From JAPPLB01 sp965208945 (GTDB taxonomy: Bacteria > Acidobacteriota > Terriglobia > Bryobacterales > UBA6623): 64,000 bases of DNA. Shown here one piece after another: positions 17,467 to 26,475 of the stretch. How positions within the stretch are numbered: position 1 is the stretch's first letter; the number at the start of each line of letters is the position of its first letter. The notes under the pieces were generated by a model. That model worked only from the letters and a program-made list of their open reading frames with translations. It ran no database searches and was not told where the DNA came from. Location: positions 5,766,001 to 5,830,000 of the forward strand of contig OZ242366.1 in NCBI GenBank assembly GCA_965208945.1, written 5' to 3'. The position numbers were made by a program, and so were the translations under genes.

Positions 17467-19005
17467 TTGACGACGCGAAGGCGTGACTTTCTGCTACAGG
17501 TTTGCGGCGCAAGCCTGGCCGGCACCTTGCCAAACCTGTCAGGCACCTTGGCTTTGAGCCCTCTTTCACGGGCCGAGGCCGCCATTGTGCCGGAGATGGT
17601 GCAATTGCGCCCCGAGATCGAACCGATTGTCCGGCTCATCGAGCACACTCCCCGCGAGAAGTGTTTCCCGATGGTGGTGGAGCAACTGCGGCGCGGTCTG
17701 CCGTACCGGCAGTTCCTGGCTGCACTTTATCTGGCAGGAATCCGCAACGTGAGCCCGCAACCTCCGGGCTTCAAGTTTCACTGCGTATTCGCGATCCATG
17801 CGGCGCACCAGTTGAGCCTCGACGCGCCTGTCGGCGAACGGTTGCTACCGCTCTTTTGGTCGCTGGATGCGTTCAAGGCGTCGCAACAGAGGGATGTGGA
17901 GGAGGGTGATTTCCGGTTGCGGCCGGTTGCCGGCAAGCTGCCATCGGGAACACGCGCCTGGGACGAGTTTCACAACGCGATGGAAACCTGGGACGAACAA
18001 CGAGCCGACCGCGCGATCACTGCCTTGGTCAGGGAGCGTGGAGCACACGAAATCATCGCCGAGCTCTGGCGCTACGGAGCGCGCGACTACCGCAACATCG
18101 GTCACAAAGCGATCTTCGTCGCCAACACTTGGCGGACTCTGCAAACGATCGGATGGCAACATGCCGAACCGGCCCTTCGCTCACTGGTGTTGGGGCTGCT
18201 CGACTATGGTCCAAAGGAAAAGGTCAACTCTTACGCCTACGAGGATCAGTGCTATGCGGCGAACTCCGAACTCGCCCGCAAGCACGCGGCGCGACTTCCC
18301 TCAAATTGGGTTGCTTCTCACTCCTCCGACAAGAATGCTACCGAAGAAGTCCTGATGCTCGTACGCAACGGGAAAACTACAGAGGCCTGTGTCCGTACAG
18401 CCGCGTTGCTGGCGGACGGTAAAGCTGCCGCGAACCACATGTGGGACGCCGTCCATCTCGCTGCAGGAGAATTGATGATGCGGCGACCCGGCATCTACGG
18501 GATTCACACGGTCACCTCGGTCAATGGGTTGCACTACGGCTTCCGTGTGGCCCGCGAAGACGAGACGCGGCTGCTGCTGCTTCTCCAGGGTGTCGGGTGG
18601 ATGTCGCAGTTCGCCAACTTCATGTCGGACAGCAGCGACTTCGGTGACGCTGAGATCACCGTGCTGCAGTCTTCCGAACAGCCCTCGGACCAGAGCAAAT
18701 CAGCCCGGTTGATTCTGTCCGAATTGGCCGGCGATCCGGTGGCTGCCGCCAAGCAGGCGTTCGGACATGCCGAACGACATCCCGAGCCGCACGTCCTGGA
18801 GCAGAGCTCAAAGAGCCTGATCTTCCGTAAAGGGACCGACGCACACGATTATAAGTATGCCGCCGCCATATTCGAGGACTATCGCTTGGTCAGTCCGCGT
18901 TGGCGGCCTCATATGCTAGCGACGGCTGTGTACAACCTTCGCGGGTCTACCGAGCCGGACTCGAAGCTCATGTTGCGTGCCCGCGAGGCGATCGGTCAGC
19001 TTTAG
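17467..19005 (+). CDS. Tat-exported alpha-helical protein of unknown function
   Basis: 512 residues from a TTG at 17467 with AAGGAG just upstream (17455-17460). TTRRRDFLLQVCGASLAG is a twin-arginine leader, so the folded protein is exported. The mature chain is largely helical and rich in His and Trp: HCVFAIHAAHQLSLD, GARDYRNIGHKAIFVANTWR, ANHMWDAVHLAAGELMMR, GIHTVTSVNGLHYGF. This pattern fits a metal- or cofactor-binding helical enzyme, and Tat export supports a cofactor. I do not recognise the family. It follows the two FMN enzymes after about 180 bases and may share their role in oxidative catabolism. Confidence 0.7.
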   Translation: MTTRRRDFLLQVCGASLAGTLPNLSGTLALSPLSRAEAAIVPEMVQLRPEIEPIVRLIEHTPREKCFPMVVEQLRRGLPYRQFLAALYLAGIRNVSPQPPGFKFHCVFAIHAAHQLSLDAPVGERLLPLFWSLDAFKASQQRDVEEGDFRLRPVAGKLPSGTRAWDEFHNAMETWDEQRADRAITALVRERGAHEIIAELWRYGARDYRNIGHKAIFVANTWRTLQTIGWQHAEPALRSLVLGLLDYGPKEKVNSYAYEDQCYAANSELARKHAARLPSNWVASHSSDKNATEEVLMLVRNGKTTEACVRTAALLADGKAAANHMWDAVHLAAGELMMRRPGIYGIHTVTSVNGLHYGFRVAREDETRLLLLLQGVGWMSQFANFMSDSSDFGDAEITVLQSSEQPSDQSKSARLILSELAGDPVAAAKQAFGHAERHPEPHVLEQSSKSLIFRKGTDAHDYKYAAAIFEDYRLVSPRWRPHMLATAVYNLRGSTEPDSKLMLRAREAIGQL

Positions 19006-19073
19006 TTTCCTGACCGATCAGCGCACACCATCGATCCGAACGCTGGATATAATAAACTCACTTCGCCGACACC

Positions 19074-19859
19074 GTGAGCTCGCTGAAACATCCAGAGACT
19101 GCTTCGGCAGACTATCCCCTAGGCCTGCAGCGCTCGTTCCGCGAGAAGGGGTATGCCTGTGTAAAAGGTCTGTTTGATGCCGAGGAACTGCAAGAGCTGG
19201 AGCTGGAACTCAATCGATACATCAAGAAGGTCGTCCCCGATCTACCGCCGCAGGAAGCCTTCTACGAGATCAAAGACAACCCCGAGAGTCTCAAGCAGAT
19301 GCATCGGATCATAGACTATGACCCCTGGTTCCGGGAATTCTTCTTGCAGGAACGTTTCCTGGGCTTGAGCGAGCATCTACTCGGGACTCCCGTCATCCCC
19401 AAAGGTGTGGAGTATTTCGCCAAGCCACCGCGAATCGGCAATCCCACGCCGCCTCACCAGGACGGGTACTATTTCATGCTCGAGCCGAACGAGGCGCTCA
19501 CGCTGTGGGTCGCTCTCGACGAAATTGACGAAGGGAACGGCTGCATTCGGTACGTCGAGGGCTCTCACCTCAAAGGGATGCGGCCCCACGCCAAGTCGAA
19601 CGTGCTGGGCTTTTCGCAGGGGATCACTGACTACGGGCCGGACGATGCTCAATGGGAACGACCGATGAACTGCCAGCCCGGTGACTTGATCGCGCACCAT
19701 AGCATGATGATTCATCGCGCCGATGCCAACCTCAGCGATAGGCCGAGGCGGGCTATGGCCCTGGTTTGTTATTCGAGCCTGGCGCATGAGGATTCGGAAA
19801 AGTTGGCGGCCTATCAACAGGAGCTGACCCAGGAGTTATTGGCGACGGACAAGATCTAA
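19074..19859 (+). CDS. phytanoyl-CoA dioxygenase (PhyH) family protein
   Basis: 261 residues from a GTG at 19074. The Fe(II)/2-oxoglutarate facial triad is visible as HQDGYY (HxD, near residue 135) and the distal His in HHSMMIHRADAN near 215. The 2-oxoglutarate-binding Arg is in SDRPRRAMAL. QPGDLIAHH and ALDEIDEGNGCIRYVEGSH are typical of the family. It should hydroxylate an aliphatic substrate. A TATAAT at 19048-19053 lies 20 bases before the start and could be its -10 box, although no good -35 was seen. Confidence 0.88.
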   Translation: MSSLKHPETASADYPLGLQRSFREKGYACVKGLFDAEELQELELELNRYIKKVVPDLPPQEAFYEIKDNPESLKQMHRIIDYDPWFREFFLQERFLGLSEHLLGTPVIPKGVEYFAKPPRIGNPTPPHQDGYYFMLEPNEALTLWVALDEIDEGNGCIRYVEGSHLKGMRPHAKSNVLGFSQGITDYGPDDAQWERPMNCQPGDLIAHHSMMIHRADANLSDRPRRAMALVCYSSLAHEDSEKLAAYQQELTQELLATDKI

Positions 19860-20080
19860 GTCCGACCCGGGGCCTCTCGGCGGCCAAGAAGGCGACTCTC
19901 ATATCAGATCTTGCGCGGCGAAGTGTCCCAGGTTCGGCTCATGCACTCGGCGCCGCTGCCGGGCATCGTAAGACCGAGTGAATGAGTCCGTCCCAGCCAC
20001 AGGCTGATGCAATGGGGTTTCAGCAACGACAGGCACAACTCTTGAGCGAGCACCCTGGATAAAAGGGAAGGAACAAAAGG

Positions 20081-20851
20081 ATGTCCGAGCGAGTATTGAT
20101 GGAAGAAATGACTTGGCCGGAAGTGAAGGCCGCACTGGAAGAGGGCACGAATACGGTGATTCTTCAAACGGCGTCCGTCGAACAACACGGGCCGCACCTT
20201 CCGCTGCTGACGGATACCCTGATCGGCGGCTACGTCGCCCAGATGATCGCACGCAAGCTAGGCAACACATTGGTGGCTCCGGTCGTGCGGCCGGGACTCT
20301 CGGTCCATCACATGAAGTTCCCCGGGTCTTTCACCACGACACCGGAAACGTTCCGCACGGTGATCGAGGAAGCCTGCGCCTCACTTGCGACCCATGGATT
20401 CAAGAACCTGATCATCATGTCGTCGCACGGCGGAAACTTTACTTTCGTCGACGGAATCGGACCTTACTTGCAAGATTCGCTCACTCGCAAGGGTTACGAC
20501 GTGCGCGTGATTCCGCACGTCAATCTCCTTCGCTATTGCCGGATACAGCAGAATTTTCTCGGCGAGAAGTTCGACGTACCTCTCGAGGAGGCGGGCTTCC
20601 ACGCCGACGTTATTGAAACTGCCTGCATGTTGGTCATTCGCCCCGATCTCGTGCGCATGGACAAAGCCGAGCCGGGATTCATCGGCGACAACAAGCCTCT
20701 GCTAGACAAGATTTTCGTCGAAGGGATCCAGTCCGTCACCGCGAACGGCATCGTCGGCGACCCGCGGCGAGCCACTCGCGAGATGGGCGAGGCGCTGCTG
20801 GAACACCTCACCGACGTGCTTTCCGGCGAACTCCGTGAACGACTCGGCTGA
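20081..20851 (+). CDS. creatininase family protein
   Basis: 256 residues. The metal-binding signature VEQHGPHLPLLTDT (near residue 36: E, H, D) is intact, with SSHGGNFTF (near 127) and EEAGFHADVIETACML (near 178) supplying further ligands. KRLG.N-type VAPVVRPGLSVHHMKFPG lies between. Members hydrolyse cyclic amides, such as creatinine and formamide-pyrimidine intermediates, or catalyse mycofactocin steps. The start ATG is preceded by AAAGGAACAAAAGG. It stands alone, convergent with ccmB. Confidence 0.88.
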   Translation: MSERVLMEEMTWPEVKAALEEGTNTVILQTASVEQHGPHLPLLTDTLIGGYVAQMIARKLGNTLVAPVVRPGLSVHHMKFPGSFTTTPETFRTVIEEACASLATHGFKNLIIMSSHGGNFTFVDGIGPYLQDSLTRKGYDVRVIPHVNLLRYCRIQQNFLGEKFDVPLEEAGFHADVIETACMLVIRPDLVRMDKAEPGFIGDNKPLLDKIFVEGIQSVTANGIVGDPRRATREMGEALLEHLTDVLSGELRERLG

Positions 20852-20947
20852 CGAACTCGTCAGACGAGTGCCGGCGGAATGAGGGCATCCCATCCCCGGA
20901 TCATATTCGGCTGCTTCACCACTACGAGCAGCGGACCCCCGCTCACG

Positions 20948-21631
20948 CTACGCCAAAAGCACGCTCTCAAGCAGGACCGCGCCGAGCAGTGTGAAGATCA
21001 CGTCAAAGCCAAAGAGAAGCTTCAGCCAGGCGACTGAATCTCCCAGCGGGTCGCCGGTCAGGATGACTGTCGTCAACTGAACGCAGGCGATCAGCGCGGG
21101 CAGCGTCATCGGGAAAACCAGCAGCGGCAGCATCAATTCGCGCAGCCGGTTATTGGCGGTAACAGCGCTGAACAGCGTCCCAATGACCGTGAAGCCCCAA
21201 CTCCCCAAGACCAGCACCAGTAGCAATGTCCCGAAATTCTGTGTCCAATTCACGGAATAGAACACGCCGAACAGCGGCAACGAGGCTATCTCGAGCACGA
21301 GCAGCAGCAGACAACTCGACACCGCCTTGCCCAGAAAAAGGGCGCCTCCGCTGAGCGGCGAAGCCACGAGCGCATCAAGGCAATCGTTTGCCGATTCACG
21401 GGCAAAGCTTCGGTTGAGCAGCAGGATGCCGGCGAAGATATAGGCGATCCACAACAATCCGCCGGAGAGGTCGCGGACTTCCACGTTCGATACGGGGTCG
21501 AAAGCGAAACTGAAGAGCAGAATCACGACCAGTGTGAACGACAAGGCCGCGCTCAACGCTTCTTTGTTCCGAAGCTCGGTTCGCAGGTCCTTGGCGGCAA
21601 TCGTCCAAGTCTGCCGGAGGAATCGGGTCAC
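20948..21631 (-). CDS. ccmB: heme exporter permease CcmB
   Basis: 227 residues with six predicted membrane helices. The N-terminal TWTIAAKDLRTELRNKEALSA and SFARESANDCLDALVASPLSGGALFLGKA match the CcmB signature. It pairs with CcmA as an ABC transporter that releases holo-CcmE from CcmC. Its start overlaps the ccmA stop (ATGA, 21628-21631). It is the last gene of the operon; ccmC, which usually follows, is not here. Confidence 0.92.
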   Translation of the reverse strand: MTRFLRQTWTIAAKDLRTELRNKEALSAALSFTLVVILLFSFAFDPVSNVEVRDLSGGLLWIAYIFAGILLLNRSFARESANDCLDALVASPLSGGALFLGKAVSSCLLLLVLEIASLPLFGVFYSVNWTQNFGTLLLVLVLGSWGFTVIGTLFSAVTANNRLRELMLPLLVFPMTLPALIACVQLTTVILTGDPLGDSVAWLKLLFGFDVIFTLLGAVLLESVLLA

Positions 21632-22326
21632 GTGATTCTCTGATAGAAATCGTGAGGCGCTTCGCGGAACTCGTCGCGGTTCGGACCGTCGAAGATGAGC
21701 TGGCCGCGATCGATCACAGCAAGATGGCCAGCGATCTGAAGGGTCTCTCGCAACTGGTGGGACGAGACCACAACAGTACGGTTCTCAGACCGGGCGCGGA
21801 GCAGCAAGGTCGATAGAAGTTCCATTGCGCGGTCGTCGAGCGAAGTCCAAGGTTCATCGAGCAGTAGAATCGGCGGTGCATGAAGCAATGCTCGGGCGAT
21901 CGTCAAGCGCTGCCGCATTCCGCGGGAGAGTTGATGCACACGCGAATCGCGAAAGGTCCAAAGGCCCACTTCCTCAAGCCACTGGTCGATTTTTTCTGAA
22001 GACGACGAGAGATCGTACAGGCGCGCAAAAAAATGCAGGTTCTCCCGAGCCGTCAAATCGTCGTAGAGCCATTGCCCGTGACCGACCATCCCGATCGAGG
22101 CCGCGTGACGCTGCTGGCCGGCCGGCGACCCGTCGATCAAGACTTCGCCCCGGCTGGGACGCAGAAGCCCCGCAATCATCCGCAGCATGGTGGTCTTTCC
22201 CGCTCCGTTGCGCCCCAGCAAAGCCACGATGCCGCCGGCCGGAATATCCAGGCTGGCGTCACGCACGGCCGGATATTCGCCGAAGAACTTCCAGATACCG
22301 CGCAGTGAAATGGCTGACGCACTCAT
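21628..22326 (-). CDS. ccmA: heme exporter ATPase CcmA
   Basis: 232 residues with a full ABC ATPase set: Walker A LLGRNGAGKTTMLRM, signature HQLSRGMRQRLTIARALL, Walker B ILLLDEPWTSLDD and switch His in VVVSSHQLRE. The length and the neighbours (ccmB after, ccm genes before) identify it as the cytochrome c maturation ATPase rather than a general exporter. Both its start and stop overlap the adjacent genes by 4 bases, which implies coupled translation. Confidence 0.93.
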   Translation of the reverse strand: MSASAISLRGIWKFFGEYPAVRDASLDIPAGGIVALLGRNGAGKTTMLRMIAGLLRPSRGEVLIDGSPAGQQRHAASIGMVGHGQWLYDDLTARENLHFFARLYDLSSSSEKIDQWLEEVGLWTFRDSRVHQLSRGMRQRLTIARALLHAPPILLLDEPWTSLDDRAMELLSTLLLRARSENRTVVVSSHQLRETLQIAGHLAVIDRGQLIFDGPNRDEFREAPHDFYQRIT

Positions 22327-23441
22327 GACTTGCGGCGATTGCGAGTGGACTTCCGCCGGGGCGCGCTGTCCTTCTCAGGAAGCGCCGGCGCAATGACCGT
22401 CTTCGATGTGTACAGATAGACGAACCCGACAGCCAGTATCCCCGCCGTCAAGGCCAGAAGCCAGATCAACTCTTCGGCTATCGGCGCCGGGGCGACCTGA
22501 ACCGGCGGGCTGCCGCCGCCTTCGGAAGCTCGAGGGTCGGGCGGCGGTAACTGACCGATGCCCCGAATGGCTTCCACGCGATACTCGCGGGCATCGCCGG
22601 CATCGAAAAGCGACATTTGACCGTGCTCCTCCACCGGCATACTGAGCTGCTGCAACTCCTCACCCTCGAGCGTGACCCCTTTGGGGGCGACGACAGCCGT
22701 TTTGAGGCCGTCGTAGAGCACCTTTCCCGCAAAGCCGTTACCGTCGACGTGCGGGACCGTGTAGGCCAGATCAACTCTGTTGTCACCGGGTTTCAGTGGA
22801 AAGTCGATCTTATAGGTGTTTTCAGGGCCCGCCGGCTCCGCTGTGCTGCGCAGCGGCATCCCGGCTGGACCGGTTGCCTGGACACTGACTTCCCCGCCGG
22901 CCTGCGGAGGAAGATAAAACCGCAACGTTCCCCGATCGGGGTTTCGAAACGCGAGCGGAGGGTCGGATTCGTTGCGGAAAAAGAACAATTCATTCACGAC
23001 CAATTGCGACTGTTCGGGTCCGAAAATAACGACGTGGCGGTCCGGCGCGGGCAGGTCCTCCTCTTCGACGCTATAGACCTCGACCGTCAGGTCTCCCGCC
23101 GAACCCGCCCGAATCAGCGAACTGTAGGGGACGCCTTCATACTCCGCCCTCACCATCCCCAACATGGGCTGTTCGGTGGACCTCGACAGCTCCTTCTCGA
23201 AAGCGAAAGCGCCGTCCGCCGAGCTGTAGACCTCCTCGACCGGCGACATCCCCCCGACGAAAGTAATCAGCGTGAGAGCGACCCCGGCTGCAGGCTGTCC
23301 GGTTGTGCGGTTAACAACCGTGCCCTTCACGGCCACTTGCGCGAAGCCGGCGGCCGCAGTGGACATCAATGCCAAGACACACAAGACGCAAGCCGGGCTC
23401 CGGCTCAGCGGCCGTCGTTCCTGAACCGAGTCGGGATTCAT
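22323..23441 (-). CDS. exported CnaB/carboxypeptidase-regulatory-like membrane protein in the ccm operon
   Basis: 372 residues. A signal peptide (LCVLALMSTAAAGFAQ) is followed by a carboxypeptidase-regulatory-like beta sandwich (VKGTVVNRTTGQPAAGVALTL, SSADGAFAFEKEL; about 38-110). Further beta-rich domains precede a C-terminal membrane helix (ELIWLLALTAGILAVGFVYLY) and a basic tail (RRKSTRNRRKS). It is translationally coupled on both sides (overlaps at 22323-22326 and 23438-23441), so it is a committed operon member. It may be a periplasmic scaffold for heme ligation. It is not a canonical Ccm protein; I know similar genes only as a lineage-specific insertion. Confidence 0.7.
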   Translation of the reverse strand: MNPDSVQERRPLSRSPACVLCVLALMSTAAAGFAQVAVKGTVVNRTTGQPAAGVALTLITFVGGMSPVEEVYSSADGAFAFEKELSRSTEQPMLGMVRAEYEGVPYSSLIRAGSAGDLTVEVYSVEEEDLPAPDRHVVIFGPEQSQLVVNELFFFRNESDPPLAFRNPDRGTLRFYLPPQAGGEVSVQATGPAGMPLRSTAEPAGPENTYKIDFPLKPGDNRVDLAYTVPHVDGNGFAGKVLYDGLKTAVVAPKGVTLEGEELQQLSMPVEEHGQMSLFDAGDAREYRVEAIRGIGQLPPPDPRASEGGGSPPVQVAPAPIAEELIWLLALTAGILAVGFVYLYTSKTVIAPALPEKDSAPRRKSTRNRRKS

Positions 23442-23749
23442 GCTGAAGGGGACGCTGCGGCTGCCGAGGCGGAGGAACCCGATCCGGACTCCACCCTCTC
23501 GATCTCCGCCAACACTCCGGCCAGTTCCTTCTGGAGATCCTGCTTTGTCTGTTGGTAATCAGCATCCGACAGCTTGCCCATTCGGTACTCGCCCTGAAGG
23601 TCCCGGAGATTCTCGTAAATCGTCGCCTTGCGGTCTTCCAGATGCTGCGTGGGCGATGCCGGCTCAGGCGGAGGAAGATCGGAGGGACGGATCACCAGAG
23701 GCAGCGCGAAGGCCAGCAGAACCAGGAGAACACCGATCACCATGACCAT
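23438..23749 (-). CDS. CcmI-like short cytochrome c biogenesis protein
   Basis: 103 residues. One N-terminal membrane helix (VMVIGVLLVLLAFALPLVI) is followed by a Pro-rich linker and a helical coiled coil (LEDRKATIYENLRDLQGEYRM, KLSDADYQQTKQDLQKELAG). This matches the N-terminal module of CcmI (CycH), which presents apocytochrome to CcmF/CcmH. The TPR part of full-length CcmI is absent. It lies between ccmH and the CnaB-protein gene with overlap. Confidence 0.72.
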   Translation of the reverse strand: MVMVIGVLLVLLAFALPLVIRPSDLPPPEPASPTQHLEDRKATIYENLRDLQGEYRMGKLSDADYQQTKQDLQKELAGVLAEIERVESGSGSSASAAAASPSA

Positions 23750-23754
23750 CGGGA

Positions 23755-24249
23755 CTAGTCCATCTCCTCGATGTCTTTCTCGATCTGGTTCCGAAAGCGT
23801 TCGACGTCTTCGTCACGAACCGGTTTGGATACCGGACGCCGGTCGTGTTTTACCTTCCAGCGCCAAGCGAGAATGGGCGCGGCCCCCAGTCCCAGCAGAA
23901 CCGCCACGAACGGCATGGCCCAACCGAACAGTCCGAATCCGCTCGCTGCCGGGGCGGTCCGGAGGATGCTGCCGTACTTCTCGACGAGTTGCTCGACCAC
24001 AGCGGGAACGGGAATTCCGGCTTCAACGAGGTTCTTGATCTCGGGCTTCATCCGCTCGCGGAACGAGCAGTGCAGCATGTTGCACTCGGTAACCGTGTAA
24101 GAACATTGCGACTCACACTGGCACTTGAGCTGCTTGCCAACCTCGCGGATCTTGAGGTAGGTCTCGCTGCCCGCTTCCGAGACCGACTGACCGGAAGCGG
24201 CCACAAATGACAGCAATAGCAGGAGGAAGCTATTTCGCAAATACTTCAT
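23755..24249 (-). CDS. ccmH: CcmH/NrfF-type cytochrome c maturation protein with atypical Cys motif
   Basis: About 164 residues from the ATG at 24249, which lies inside the last codons of ccmF (20-base overlap). Signal peptide MKYLRNSFLLLLLSFVAASG. The CcmH fold is recognisable from MKPEIKNLVEAGIPVPAVVEQLVEKYGS and the C-terminal membrane helix. The usual LRCxxCQ thiol motif is replaced by a Cys cluster, LKCQCESQCSYTVTECNMLHC (five cysteines shown as K-CQC-x3-C-x6-C-x4-C). It presumably reduces or presents the apocytochrome CxxCH thiols with altered chemistry. Confidence 0.82.
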   Translation of the reverse strand: MKYLRNSFLLLLLSFVAASGQSVSEAGSETYLKIREVGKQLKCQCESQCSYTVTECNMLHCSFRERMKPEIKNLVEAGIPVPAVVEQLVEKYGSILRTAPAASGFGLFGWAMPFVAVLLGLGAAPILAWRWKVKHDRRPVSKPVRDEDVERFRNQIEKDIEEMD

Positions 24250-26245
24250 GACGTTTCCTTGCGGTCGCAATCACGCGCGTACGTGGGGCGATGCGCTTGA
24301 TCTTGCTGGGGATGAGCGCTACCAACGTTCCACCGACCAGCATCCAGGCGCCGATCCAAATCCAGTTCACGAGAGGCTTGATGTAAGCCCCGATGACGGG
24401 CCGCTGCCCCTCGGTCGCAAGTCCGGCGAAGACGAGGTAGACATCCTCTTTCAGCCGAGCCCGGATGGCCGGGATACCCGTACCCTGGCCGCTTGCATGG
24501 TACAGGCGCCGCTCCGGCTCCAGCTTCTGGAGGAACTCCCCGTCGCGGTAGACGTCAATGACCGCCACTCCACTTGCATAGTTAGGGTTGTTGTCCTCGG
24601 TCAGCTCTTTCAACTCGAACTCATAACGGCCCAGGGGCAGCTTATCGCCGACATTCATCTCGGCCTGCGTTTCCTGGTTGAAGGCGGACCCGGCGAAACC
24701 GATGAACATGACCACGACCGCCATGTGCACGAGATACCCGCCGTAGCGCCGTGTATTGCGATGCGTCAACTCGACCATCGCGCGCCCGAGCCACATACCC
24801 TGCTTCTGCTGGATGACGCGCGCTCCGCGATAGAACTCGACGGCAATCGTGATACCGACGAACATGCACAGGATGAAGCACATGAGGGCGTAGAAATGGG
24901 TGATCCCCAAAGCGAACAGGACGACGCCCAGCACGACCGAAATCGCCGCCGGCCACTGGAAGTTACGGCGCAGGCTCTCCACCGACGTGCGGCGCCAGGC
25001 AAAAAGCGGGCCGACACCGGTCAGCAACAGCAGCACCAGGGCGATCGGAATGTTCACCCTGTTGAAGAAGGGCGCGCCGACGCTGATTTTCTCGTTGGTA
25101 AACGCTTCGCTGATGACCGGGAACATCGTGCCCCACAGCACCGCGAAGCAGCTTGCCAGCAGAATGACGTTGTTGAAGAGAAAGCTCGATTCACGCGATA
25201 CGACTGAATCCAGCTCGTTTTCACTCTTGAGGTAGTCGAGGCGGCTCAGAATCAAGAAAACCGCAAACGCCGTCATGGCGGTGAGGTAGACGTTGAAGTA
25301 CGGTCCGATCGGAGATTGGGCGAACGCATGGACGGAGCTGACCATGCCGGTCCGCGTCAGCATCGTCCCGAAGATGCAGAGCAGGAAGGTGGCAGAGACC
25401 AGGACGACGTTCCACACCTTCATCATGCCCTTCTTCTCTTGCATCATCACCGAGTGCAGGAAGGCCGTGGCGGTGATCCACGGCAACAGCGAAGCATTCT
25501 CGACCGGGTCCCATGCCCAGTAGCCACCCCAACCGAGCACATCGTATGACCAGCGCGCGCCAAGCAGAATGCCGCAAGCCTGGAAGAGCCATGTGACCAT
25601 CGTCCAGACGCGCGTCGTGTGAATCCAGCGATCGCCGGGCTGGCGGGTGATCAACGACGCCATCGCGAAAGCGAACGGCACGGCGAACCCGACGTAGCCG
25701 AGATACAACATCGGAGGATGGATTGCCATCAACGGATGTTGCAGCAACGGATTCAGGCCGTTGCCGTCGGCCATGGGAGTAATCTGCGATCCCGACATGA
25801 GCACCTGGAAAGGGCTCACGACGAACGCGATCAGCATCAGGAAGAACGCCTGGACACTCATCATGATTGCGACGACGTAGGAGATCATGTCGCGATGCGC
25901 ACGCCGCCCCAGGTAAACCGCAATGAAGGAATAGGTCGCCAAGATCCAACTCCAGAAAAGGAGCGAACCTTCCTGTCCGCCCCATAGCGCGGCGAACTTG
26001 TAGAAACCCGGCAAGTCTACGTTGCTGCGAGAAGAGACGTAACTGAGCCGGAAGTCATCGGTGAAAATCGCATACAGCAGCAAAACGGTAGCCGAGGTAA
26101 CCATCAGCCACATGGCGGCCACTGCGCGTTGCGCACTGAGCTCGAGGAAGGCGTTGCGCCTCCATTTGCCCACGAGCGCAGCGAGCGCCGCATAGACGGA
26201 CAGGCAGAATCCGAGCAGAACTGTGAGGTATCCGAGGTTTTCCAT
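24230..26245 (-). CDS. ccmF: cytochrome c heme lyase subunit CcmF
   Basis: 671 residues with about 14-15 membrane helices. The heme-handling WWD domain GGYWAWDPVENASLLPWITA (near residue 240) is intact, as are FAALWGGQEGSLLFW (near 85) and PPMLYLGYVGFAVPFAFA (near 175). A periplasmic C-terminal domain precedes the final helix. It attaches heme to apocytochrome thiols. It overlaps ccmH and follows ccmE by about 230 bases, where a family C repeat lies. Confidence 0.95.
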   Translation of the reverse strand: MENLGYLTVLLGFCLSVYAALAALVGKWRRNAFLELSAQRAVAAMWLMVTSATVLLLYAIFTDDFRLSYVSSRSNVDLPGFYKFAALWGGQEGSLLFWSWILATYSFIAVYLGRRAHRDMISYVVAIMMSVQAFFLMLIAFVVSPFQVLMSGSQITPMADGNGLNPLLQHPLMAIHPPMLYLGYVGFAVPFAFAMASLITRQPGDRWIHTTRVWTMVTWLFQACGILLGARWSYDVLGWGGYWAWDPVENASLLPWITATAFLHSVMMQEKKGMMKVWNVVLVSATFLLCIFGTMLTRTGMVSSVHAFAQSPIGPYFNVYLTAMTAFAVFLILSRLDYLKSENELDSVVSRESSFLFNNVILLASCFAVLWGTMFPVISEAFTNEKISVGAPFFNRVNIPIALVLLLLTGVGPLFAWRRTSVESLRRNFQWPAAISVVLGVVLFALGITHFYALMCFILCMFVGITIAVEFYRGARVIQQKQGMWLGRAMVELTHRNTRRYGGYLVHMAVVVMFIGFAGSAFNQETQAEMNVGDKLPLGRYEFELKELTEDNNPNYASGVAVIDVYRDGEFLQKLEPERRLYHASGQGTGIPAIRARLKEDVYLVFAGLATEGQRPVIGAYIKPLVNWIWIGAWMLVGGTLVALIPSKIKRIAPRTRVIATARKRHEVFAK

Positions 26246-26315
26246 GGTTATCCCACCGTCGAGCCGTCCGCGGATACAAACGGCTCAACCCCGCTTCCCG
26301 GGTTGAGAGACTCCT

Positions 26316-26474
26316 AGCACCCCGCGGCGAAACCCCCGCTACATTCAAGCGGCGGTGCATCCCGGCTGAACTGCGTTGCTCCTTGGTCGAATATGTCCAA
26401 TATGCTCCCTCGCCGCGCCTTGTCAGCCGGGCGCCTCGCCGTTCCCGGTGCTACGCGGGGTTTCACCACGGGCT
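26316..26474. repeat. Family C inverted-terminus repeat, copy C1
   Basis: About 159 bp between ccmF and ccmE. It starts AGCACCCCGCGGCGAAACCCC and ends GCGGGGTTTCACCACGGGCT, so the termini are imperfect inverted repeats. It is nearly identical to copy C2 at 39.2 kb, including the internal CTACATTCAAGCGGCG and CGAATATGTCCAATATGCTC segments. Its edge is one base from the ccmE stop codon. It separates ccmE from ccmF and may affect readthrough. Confidence 0.88.
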
Positions 26475-26475
26475 G

